This document shows positions 1 through 8,983 of a DNA stretch of 64,000 nucleotides, in pieces (the stretch's first letter is position 1; the number at the start of each line of letters is the position of its first letter). The position numbers and the translations under genes are program-made. Source of the DNA: Ptiloglossa arizonensis (Eukaryota > Arthropoda > Insecta > Hymenoptera > Colletidae); NCBI RefSeq assembly GCF_051014685.1, contig NW_027479023.1, forward strand, positions 124,001-188,000, in the 5' to 3' direction. A model generated the notes under the pieces. That model was given only the letters and a program-made list of their open reading frames with translations. It made no database searches and was not told the DNA's origin.

Positions 1-175
1 TTCTCAAGCGTTTCTTACATCCAAACTGCCATATCTCGCGAACGGATTGACCAATCTGCAAAATTTCTGTTCCTTCTGAAAGTAGAAACTCGCCCGATTA
101 CAACGGTATGCGCACTTTTCCCCTAGGCCGTTCTAGTTATTCGTTTCGAGCATCAGAACTGCGAAAATTTTTAGT
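1..175 (+). repeat. Representative 175-bp satellite monomer
   Basis: Landmarks in order: TTCTCAAGCGTTTCTTAC (1-18); CCAAACTGCC (21-30); ATATCTCGCGAAC with the TCGCGA palindrome (31-43); the dyad CGGATTGACCAATC (43-56; this copy then reads TG where most copies read CG); AAAATTTCTG (60-69); GAAAGTAGAAACTCGCCC (78-95); GATTACAACGG (96-106); the most variable segment, TATGCGCAC here (107-115); TTTTCCCCTAGGCCGTTC with CCTAGG (116-133); TAGTTATTCG (134-143); TTTCGAGCATCAGAAC (144-159); GCGAAAATTT (161-170). Main alternatives elsewhere are CATATC or CACATC, GACC or GATC at the dyad centre, GCATCTG, GCATTTG or GCTTCTG, and TATGCGTAC, TATGTGTAG, TATGGGCAC, TTGGTGTAG or TAGGTGTAG in the variable segment. 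Confidence 0.95.
92..108 (-). other. CENP-B-box-like 17-mer (partial match)
   Basis: Read on the minus strand the segment is TACCGTTGTAATCGGGC. Against the known CENP-B box core (NTTCGNNNNANNCGGGN) it keeps 7 of 9 fixed bases: CG, the central A and CGGG. The two T's before CG are A and C. It is present in most monomers. Variants with CCCTATTAC (for example near 10247) lose the CGGG part, and ACTTTTGG variants (near 3781) lose the CG. About one such 7/9 match in two random monomers is expected by chance, so this is suggestive only. Confidence 0.25.
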
Positions 176-567
176 TTCTCAATGTTTCTTAACTCCAAAC
201 TGCCACATCTCGCGAACGGATTTGACCAATCCCCAAAATTTCTGTTGCAGCTGAAAGTAGAAACTCGCCCGATTACAACGGTATGTGTAGTTTTCCCCTA
301 GGCCGTTCCAGTTATTCGTTTCGAGCATCAGAACTGCGAAAATTTGGAGTTTCTCAAGCGTTTCTTACCTCCAAACTGCCAAATCTCGCGAACGGATTGA
401 CCAATCCGCAAAATTTCTGTTGCATTTGAAAGTAGAAACTCGCCCGATTACAACGGTTGGTGTAGTTTTCCCCTAGGCCGTTCTAGTTATTCGTTTCGAG
501 CATCAGAACTGCGAAAATTTTGAGTTCCTCAAGCGTTTCTTACCTCCAAACTGCCATATCTCGCGAA

Positions 568-583
568 CGGATTGACCAATCCG
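568..583. other. Conserved 16-bp dyad, imperfect-centre form
   Basis: CGGATTGACCAATCCG: arms CGGATTG and CAATCCG are perfect inverted copies around a non-complementary AC centre. It lies just downstream of the TCGCGA palindrome and recurs at the same place in most monomers. A class with GGATCGACC (for example 11422-11430) breaks one arm. It could be a site for a dimeric DNA-binding protein or a small cruciform; no function is shown by the sequence. Confidence 0.8.
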
Positions 584-1792
584 CAAAATTTCTGTTGCTC
601 CTGAAAGTAGAAACTCGCCCGATTACAACGGTATGCGCACTTTTCCCCTAGGCCGTTCTAGTTATTCGTTTCGAGCATCAGAACTGCGAAAATTTTGAGT
701 TTGTCAAGCGTTTCTTACATCCAAACGGCCATATCTCGCGAACGGATTGACCAATCCGCAAAATTTCTGTTGCATCTGAAAGTAGAAACTCGCCCGATTA
801 CAACGGTATGCGTACTTTTCCCCTAGGCCGTTCTAGTTATTCGTTTCGAGCATCAGAACTGCGAAAATTTTGAGTTTCTCAAGCGTTTCTTACATCCAAA
901 CTGCCACATCTCGCGAACGGATTGACCAATCCGCAAAATTTCTGTTGCATCTGAAAGTAGAAACTCGCCCAATTACAACGGTATGTGTAGTCTTCCCCTA
1001 GGCCATTCCAGTTATTCGTTTCGAGAATCAGAGCTGCGAAAATTTTGAGTTTCTCAAGCGTTTCTTACCTCCAAGCTGCCATATCTCGCGAACGGATTGA
1101 CCAATCCGCAAAATTTCTGTTGCATCTGAAAGTAGAAACTCGCCCGATTACAACGGTATGTGTAGTTTTCCCCTAGGCCGTTCCAGTTATTCGTTTCGAG
1201 CATCAGAACTGCGAAAATTTTGTGTTTCTCAAGCGTTTCTTACATCCAAACTGCCATATCTCGCGAACGGATTGACCAATCCGCAAAATTTCTGTTGCAT
1301 TTGAAAGTAGAAACTCGCCCGATTACAACGGTATGGGCACTTTTCCCCTAGGCCGTTCTAGTTATTCGTTTCGAGCATCAGAACTGCGAAAATTTTGAGT
1401 TTCTCAAGCGTTTCTTACCTCCAAACTACCACATCTCGCGAACGGATTGACCAATCCGCAAAATTTCTGTTGCATCTGAAAGTAGAAACTCGCCCGATTA
1501 CAACGGTATGCGCACTTTTCCCCTAGGCCGTTCTAGTTATTCGTTTCGAGCATCAGAACTGCGAAAATGTTGAGTTTCTCAACCGTTTCTTACCTCCAAA
1601 CTGCCATACCTCGCGAACGGATTGACCAATCCGCATGATTTCTGTTGCATCTGAAAGTAGAAATTCGCCCGATTACAACGGTATGCGTACTTCTCCCCTA
1701 GGCCATTCTAGTCATTCGTTTCGAGCATCAGAACTGCGAAAATTTTGAGTTTCTCAAGCGTTTCCTATCTCCAAACTGCCATATCTCGCGAA

Positions 1793-1808
1793 CGGATTGA
1801 TCAATCCG
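1793..1808. other. Perfect 16-bp palindrome form of the dyad
   Basis: CGGATTGATCAATCCG is its own reverse complement over all 16 bases, with TGATCA at the centre. It is the same monomer position as 568-583 with one C-to-T change. The form recurs in defined HOR positions, for example after 2843, 6343, 10368 and 39425, so it marks monomer types rather than random mutation. Confidence 0.85.
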
Positions 1809-2217
1809 CAAAGTTTCTGTTGCATCTGAAAGTAGAAACTCGCCCGATTACAACGGTATGCGCACTTTTCCCCTAGGCCGTTCTAGTTATTCGTTTCGAG
1901 CATCAGAACTGCGAAAATTTTGAGTTTCTCAAGCGTTTCTTACCTCCAAACTGCCATATCTCGCGAACGGATTGACCAATCCGCAAAATTTCTGTTCCTT
2001 CTGAAAGTAGAAACTCGCCCGATTACAACGGTATGCGCACTTTTCCCCTAGGCCGTTCTAGTTATTCGTTTCGAGCATCAGAACTGCGAAAATTTTGAGT
2101 TTCTCAAGTGTTTCTTACCTCCAAACTGCCACATCTCGCGAACGGATTTGACCAATCCGCAAAATTTCTGTTGCATTTGAAAGTAGAAACTCGCCCGATT
2201 ACAACGGTTGGTGTAGT

Positions 2218-4258
2218 TTTCCCCTAGGCCGTTCTAGTTATTCGTTTCGAGCATCAGAACTGCGAAAATTTTGAGTTCCTCAAGCGTTTCTTACCTCCAA
2301 ACTGCCATATCTCGCGAACGGATTGACCAATCCGCAAAATTTCTGTTGCTTCTGAAAGTAGAAACTCGCCCGATTACAACGGTATGCGCACTTTTCCCCT
2401 AGGCCGTTCTAGTTATTCGTTTCGAGCATCAGAACTGCGAAAACTTTGAGTTTCTCAAGCGTTTCTTACATCCAAACGGCCATATCTCGCGAACGGATTG
2501 ACCAATCCGCAAAATTTCTGTTGCATCTGAAAGTAGAAACTCGCCCGATTACAACGGTATGCGTACTTCTCCCCTAGGCCGCTCTAGTCATTCGTTTCGA
2601 GCATCAGAACTGCGAAAATGTTGAGTTTCTCAACCGTTTCTTACCTCCAAACTGCCATATCTCGCGAACGGATTGACCAATCCGCAAAATTTCTGTTGCT
2701 TCTGAAAGTAGAAACTCGCCCGATTACAGCGGTGTGCGCACTTCTCCCCTAGGCCGTTCTTGTCATTCGTTTTGAGCATCAGAACTGCGAAAATTTTGAG
2801 TTTCTCAACCGTTTCTTATCTCCAAACTGCCATATCTCGCGAACGGATTGATCAATCCGCAAAATTTCTGTTGCATCTGAAAGTAGAAACTCGCCCGATT
2901 ACAACGGTATGCGTACTTTTCCCCTAGGCCGTTCTAGTTATTCGTTTCGAGCATCAGAACAGCGAAAATTTTGAGTTTCTCAAGCGTATCTTACCTCCAA
3001 ACTGCCACATCTCGCGAACGGATTGACCAATCCGCAAAATTTGTGTTGCATCTGAAAGTAGAAACTCGCCCGATTACAACGGTTTGTGTAGTTTTCCCCT
3101 AGGCCGTTCCAGTTATTCGTTTCGAGCATCAGAACTGCGAAAATTTTGAGTTTCTCAAGCGTTTCTTACATCCAAACGGCCATATCTCGCGAACGGATTG
3201 ACCAATCCGCAAAATTTCTGTTGCATCTGAAAGTAGAAACTCGCCCGATTACAACGGTATGCGTACTTCTCCCCTAGGCCATTCTAGTCATTCGTTTCGA
3301 GCATCAGAACTGCGAAAATTTTGAGTTTCTCAAGCGTTTCTTACATCCAAACTGCCATATCTCGCGAACGGATTGACCAATCCGCAAAATTTCTGTTGCA
3401 TTTGAAAGTAGAAACTCGCCCGATTACAACGGTATGGGCACTTTTCCCCTAGGCCGTTCTAGTTATTCGTTTCGAGCATCAGAACTGCGAAAATTTTGAG
3501 TTTCTCAAGCGTTTCTTACCTCCAAACTACCACATCTCGCGAACGGATTGACCAATCCGCAAAATTTCTGTTGCATCTGAAAGTAGAAGCTCGCCCGATT
3601 ACAACGGTATGCGCACTTTTCCCCTAGGCCGTTCTAGTTATTCGTTTCGAGCATCAGAACTGCGAAAATTTTGAGTTTCTCAAGCGTTTCTTACATCCAA
3701 ACGGCCATATCTCGCGAACGGATTGACCAATCCGCAAAATTTCTGTTGCATTTGAAAGTAGAAACTCGCCCGATTACAACTTTTGGTGTAGTTTTCCCCT
3801 AGGCCGTTCTAGTTATTCGTTTCGAGCATCAGAACTGCGAAAATTTTGAGTTCCTCAAGCGTTTCTTACTTCCAAACTGCCATATCTCGCGAACGGATTG
3901 ACCAATCCGCAAAATTTCTGTTGCTTCTGTAAGTAGAAACTCGCCCGATTACAACGGTATGCGCACTTTTCCCCTAGGCCGTTCTAGTTATTCGTTTCGA
4001 GCATCAGAACTGCGAAAACTTTGAGTTTCTCAAGCGTTTCTTACATCCAAACGGCCATATCTCGCGAACGGATTGACCAATCCGCAAAATTTCTGTTGCA
4101 TCTGAAAGTAGAAACTCGCTCGATTACAACGGTATGCGTACTTCTCCCCTAGGCCGCTCTAGTCATTCGTTTCGAGCATCAGAACTGCGAAAATGTTGAG
4201 TTTCTCAACCGTTTCTTACCTCCAAACTGCCATATCTCGCGAACGGATTGACCAATCC
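2218..4258 (+). repeat. HOR block T, copy 1 (about 11.7 monomers)
   Basis: Aligns with 6943-8983 at offset 4725 (27 monomers). Markers in both: AAAATTTGTGTTGC at 3037, CGGTTTGTGTAG at 3080, ACAACTTTTGG at 3777, TTCTGTAAGTAG at 3925, and CGCTCGATTAC at 4117. The match ends where copy 1 reads CCGCATGATTTC (4257) and copy 2 reads CCGCAAAATTTC. The part from about 2852 on also matches 14228 onward. Confidence 0.85.
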
Positions 4259-4290
4259 GCATGATTTCTGTTGCATCTGAAAGTAGAAAT

Positions 4291-4990
4291 TCGCCCGATT
4301 ACAACGGTATGCGTACTTCTCCCCTAGGCCATTCTAGTCATTCGTTTCGAGCATCAGAACTGCGAAAATTTTGAGTTTCTCAAGCGTTTCCTATCTCCAA
4401 ACTGCCATATCTCGCGAACGGATTGATCAATCCGCAAAGTTTCTGTTGCATCTGAAAGTAGAAACTCGCCCGATTACAACGGTATGCGCACTTTTCCCCT
4501 AGGCCGTTCTAGTTACTCGTTTCGTGCATCAGAACTGCGAAAATTTTGAGTTTCTCTAGCGTTTCTTACCTCCAAACTGCCATATCTCGCGAACGGATTG
4601 ACCAATCCGCAAAATTTCTGTTGCTTCTGAAAGTAGAAACTCGCCCGATTACAGCGGTATGCGTACTTTTCCCCTAGGCCGTTCTAGTTATTCGTTTCGA
4701 GCATCAGAACTGCGAAAATTTTGAGTTTCTCAAGCGTTTCTTACCTCCAAACTGCCACATCTCGCGAACGGATTGACCAATCCGCAAAATTTCTGTTGCA
4801 TCTGAAAGTAGAAACTCGCCCGATTACAACGGTATGTGTAGTTTTCCCCTAGGCCATTCCAGTTACTCGTTTCGAGAATCAGAGCTGCGAAAATTTTGAG
4901 TTTCTCAAGCGTTTCTTACCTCCAAACTGCCATATCTCGCGAACGGATTGACCAATCCGCAAAATTTCCGTTGCATCTGAAAGTAGAAAC
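4291..4990 (+). repeat. 700-bp (4-monomer) tandem duplication, copy A
   Basis: Four monomers repeated immediately at 4991-5690. Markers at fixed 700-bp spacing: TTTCCTATCTCC, TTTCGTGCATC, ACAGCGG, TTACTCG with GAATCAGAGCTG. Copy A has TTACTCGTTTCGTG at 4513 where copy B has TTATTCGTTTCGTG. The corresponding place at 15.7-16.4 kb has this unit once. Confidence 0.85.
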
Positions 4991-5690
4991 TCGCCCGATT
5001 ACAACGGTATGCGTACTTCTCCCCTAGGCCATTCTAGTCATTCGTTTCGAGCATCAGAACTGCGAAAATTTTGAGTTTCTCAAGCGTTTCCTATCTCCAA
5101 ACTGCCATATCTCGCGAACGGATTGATCAATCCGCAAAGTTTCTGTTGCATCTGAAAGTAGAAACTCGCCCGATTACAACGGTATGCGCACTTTTCCCCT
5201 AGGCCGTTCTAGTTATTCGTTTCGTGCATCAGAACTGCGAAAATTTTGAGTTTCTCTAGCGTTTCTTACCTCCAAACTGCCATATCTCGCGAACGGATTG
5301 ACCAATCCGCAAAATTTCTGTTGCTTCTGAAAGTAGAAACTCGCCCGATTACAGCGGTATGCGTACTTTTCCCCTAGGCCGTTCTAGTTATTCGTTTCGA
5401 GCATCAGAACTGCGAAAATTTTGAGTTTCTCAAGCGTTTCTTACCTCCAAACTGCCACATCTCGCGAACGGATTGACCAATCCGCAAAATTTCTGTTGCA
5501 TCTGAAAGTAGAAACTCGCCCGATTACAACGGTACGTGTAGTTTTCCCCTAGGCCATTCCAGTTACTCGTTTCGAGAATCAGAGCTGCGAAAATTTTGAG
5601 TTTCTCAAGCGTTTCTTACCTCCAAACTGCCATATCTCGCGAACGGATTGACCAATCCGCAAAATTTCCGTTGCATCTGAAAGTAGAAAC
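4991..5690 (+). repeat. 700-bp tandem duplication, copy B
   Basis: Second copy of 4291-4990. One private change is GGTACGTGTAG at 5532 where copy A has GGTATGTGTAG. Directly after it the array moves on to the TATGTGTAG monomer that follows the single copy elsewhere. Confidence 0.85.
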
Positions 5691-6416
5691 TCGCCCGATT
5701 ACAACGGTATGTGTAGTTTTCCCCTAGGCCGTTCCAGTTATTCGTTTCGAGCATCAGAACTGCGAAAATTTTGAGTTTCTCAAACGTTTCTTACTTCCAA
5801 ACTGCCATATCTCGCGAACGGATTGACCAATCCGCAAAATTTCTGTTGCATTTGAAAGTAGAAACTCGCCCGATTACAACGGTATGGGCACTTTTCCCCT
5901 AGGCCGTTCTAGTTATTCGTTTCGAGCATCAGAACTGCGAAAGTTTTGAGTTTCTCAAGCGTTTCTTACCTCCAAACTACCACATCTCGCGAACGGATTG
6001 ACCAATCCGCAAAATTTCTGTTGCATCTGAAAGTAGAAGCTCGCCCGATTACAACGGCATGCGCACTTTTCCCCTAGGCCGTTCTAGTTATTCGTTTCGA
6101 GCATCTGAACAGCGAAAATTTTGAGTTTCTCAAGCGTTTCTTACATCCAAACGGCCATATCTCGCGAACGGATTGACCAATCCGCATGATTTCCGTTGCA
6201 TCTTAAAGTAGAAACTCGCCCGATTACAACGGTATGCGCACTCTTCCCCTGGGCCGTTCTGGTTATTCGTTTCGAGCATCAGAACTGCGAAAATTTTGAG
6301 TTTCTAAAGCGTTTCTTATCTCCAAACTGCCATATCTCGCGAACGGATTGATCAATCCGCAAAATTTCTGTTGCATCTGAAAGTAGAAACTCGCCCGATT
6401 ACAACGGTATGCGCAC
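5260..6416 (+). repeat. HOR segment, first copy at 21-monomer spacing
   Basis: Matches 8935-10091 at offset 3675 (21 monomers). Markers: AAAATTTCCG, CTCAAACGTTTC, CATCTGAACAGCG near 6103, CATCTTAAAGTAG near 6200, and CTCTTCCCCTGGGCC at 6241. A private change is GGCATGCGCAC at 6056. The match ends at CACTTCTCCCC against CACTTTTCCCC. Confidence 0.8.
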
Positions 6417-6539
6417 TTCTCCCCTAGGCCGTTCTTGTCATTCGTTTTGAGCATCAGAACTGCGAAAATTTTGAGTTTCTCAACCGTTTCTTATCTCCAA
6501 ACTGCCATATCTCGCGAACGGATTGATCAATCCGCAAAA

Positions 6540-6960
6540 TTTCTGTTGCATCTGAAAGTAGAAACTCGCCCGATTACAACGGTATGCGCACTTTTGTCCT
6601 AGGCGGTTCTAGTTATTCGTTTCGAGCATCAGAACTGCGAAAATTTTGAGTTTCTCGAGCGTTTCTTACATCCAAACTGCCATATCGAGCGAACGGATTG
6701 ACCAATCCGCAAAATTTCTGTTGCATCTGATAGTAGAAACTCGCCCGATTACAACGGTAGGTGTTGTTTTCCCCTAGGCCGTTCTAGTTATTCGTTTCGA
6801 GCATCAGAACTGCGAAAATTTTTAGTTTCTCAAGCGTTTCTTACTTCCAAACTGCCACGTCTCGCGAACGGATCGACCAATCCGCAAAATTTCTGTTGCA
6901 TCTGAAAGTAGAAACTCGCCCGATTACAACGGTATGTGTAGTTTTCCCCTAGGCCGTTCT
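6540..6960 (+). repeat. HOR segment with CTTTTGTCCTAGGCGG, first copy
   Basis: About 2.4 monomers matching 10390-10810 at offset 3850 (22 monomers). Markers are CTTTTGTCCTAGGCGG at 6591, CATATCGAGCGAAC (loss of TCGCGA) near 6682, TGATAGTAG, GGTAGGTGTTG near 6756, and CACGTCTCGCG near 6856. To the right the array jumps to block T copy 2. Confidence 0.8.
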
Positions 6961-8983
6961 AGTTATTCGTTTCGAGCATCAGAACTGCGAAAATTTTGAG
7001 TTCCTCAAGCGTTTCTTACCTCCAAACTGCCATATCTCGCGAACGGATTGACCAATCCGCAAAATTTCTGTTGCTTCTGAAAGTAGAAACTCGCCCGATT
7101 ACAACGGTATGCGCACTTTTCCCCTAGGCCGTTCTAGTTATTCGTTTCGAGCATCAGAACTGCGAAAACTTTGAGTTTCTCAAGCGTTTCTTACATCCAA
7201 ACGGCCATATCTCGCGAACGGATTGACCAATCCGCAAAATTTCTGTTGCATCTGAAAGTAGAAACTCGCCCGATTACAACGGTATGCGTACTTCTCCCCT
7301 AGGCCGCTCTAGTCATTCGTTTCGAGCATCAGAACTGCGAAAATGTTGAGTTTCTCAACCGTTTCTTACCTCCAAACTGCCATATCTCGCGAACGGATTG
7401 ACCAATCCGCAAAATTTCTGTTGCTTCTGAAAGTAGAAACTCGCCCGATTACAGCGGTGTGCGCACTTCTCCCCTAGGCCGTTCTTGTCATTCGTTTTGA
7501 GCATCAGAACTGCGAAAATTTTGAGTTTCTCAACCGTTTCTTATCTCCAAACTGCCATATCTCGCGAACGGATTGATCAATCCGCAAAATTTCTGTTGCA
7601 TCTGAAAGTAGAAACTCGCCCGATTACAACGGTATGCGTACTTTTCCCCTAGGCCGTTCTAGTTATTCGTTTCGAGCATCAGAACAGCGAAAATTTTGAG
7701 TTTCTCAAGCGTATCTTACCTCCAAACTGCCACATCTCGCGAACGGATTGACCAATCCGCAAAATTTGTGTTGCATCTGAAAGTAGAAACTCGCCCGATT
7801 ACAACGGTTTGTGTAGTTTTCCCCTAGGCCGTTCCAGTTATTCGTTTCGAGCATCAGAACTGCGAAAATTTTGAGTTTCTCAAGCGTTTCTTACATCCAA
7901 ACGGCCATATCTCGCGAACGGATTGACCAATCCGCAAAATTTCTGTTGCATCTGAAAGTAGAAACTCGCCCGATTACAACGGTATGCGTACTTCTCCCCT
8001 AGGCCATTCTAGTCATTCGTTTCGAGCATCAGAACTGCGAAAATTTTGAGTTTCTCAAGCGTTTCTTACATCCAAACTGCCATATCTCGCGAACGGATTG
8101 ACCAATCCGCAAAATTTCTGTTGCATTTGAAAGTAGAAACTCGCCCGATTACAACGGTATGGGCACTTTTCCCCTAGGCCGTTCTAGTTATTCGTTTCGA
8201 GCATCAGAACTGCGAAAATTTTGAGTTTCTCAAGCGTTTCTTACCTCCAAACTACCACATCTCGCGAACGGATTGACCAATCCGCAAAATTTCTGTTGCA
8301 TCTGAAAGTAGAAGCTCGCCCGATTACAACGGTATGCGCACTTTTCCCCTAGGCCGTTCTAGTTATTCGTTTCGAGCATCAGAACTGCGAAAATTTTGAG
8401 TTTCTCAAGCGTTTCTTACATCCAAACGGCCATATCTCGCGAACGGATTGACCAATCCGCAAAATTTCTGTTGCATTTGAAAGTAGAAACTCGCCCGATT
8501 ACAACTTTTGGTGTAGTTTTCCCCTAGGCCGTTCTAGTTATTCGTTTCGAGCATCAGAACTGCGAAAATTTTGAGTTCCTCAAGCGTTTCTTACTTCCAA
8601 ACTGCCATATCTCGCGAACGGATTGACCAATCCGCAAAATTTCTGTTGCTTCTGTAAGTAGAAACTCGCCCGATTACAACGGTATGCGCACTTTTCCCCT
8701 AGGCCGTTCTAGTTATTCGTTTCGAGCATCAGAACTGCGAAAACTTTGAGTTTCTCAAGCGTTTCTTACATCCAAACGGCCATATCTCGCGAACGGATTG
8801 ACCAATCCGCAAAATTTCTGTTGCATCTGAAAGTAGAAACTCGCTCGATTACAACGGTATGCGTACTTCTCCCCTAGGCCGCTCTAGTCATTCGTTTCGA
8901 GCATCAGAACTGCGAAAATGTTGAGTTTCTCAACCGTTTCTTACCTCCAAACTGCCATATCTCGCGAACGGATTGACCAATCC
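6943..8983 (+). repeat. HOR block T, copy 2
   Basis: Offset 4725 from copy 1 with the same ordered markers: TTTGTG at 7765, ACTTTTGG at 8504, TCTGTAAG at 8651. I found essentially no differences by eye. At its right end it switches to the monomer order that begins at 5260. Confidence 0.85.

Larger units (their letters stand above)
1..1164 (+). repeat. HOR block S, copy 1 (left-truncated)
   Basis: About 6.6 monomers matching 13128-14291 and 20129-21292. Diagnostic steps are the CAATCTGC variant at 51-58, the shortened CTCAATGTTTC monomer at 178, GGATTTGACC with an extra T at 218, GTTGGTGTAG at 456, GCTCCTG at 597, and CCAATTACAACGG with GAATCAGAGCTG in the sixth monomer. The block begins at or before the window edge. 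It differs from copy 2 by a few substitutions, for example GAGTTTGTC at 688. Confidence 0.85.

Noticed and set aside
125..130. CCTAGG and TCGCGA palindromes as functional sites
   Set aside because: They are six-base palindromes that recur only because the monomer recurs. They are lost in whole monomer classes, so there is no evidence of function beyond useful landmarks.
1..175. Primate alpha satellite
   Set aside because: The unit length is near 171 bp and a partial CENP-B-like match exists, but the monomer sequence does not resemble alpha satellite and is much richer in CpG.
161..190. Rho-independent-like terminator or hairpin at TTGAGTTTCTCAA
   Set aside because: Many monomers have 5-bp arms with a 3-base loop here, but the arms are short, there is no transcription unit, and the context is a eukaryotic satellite.
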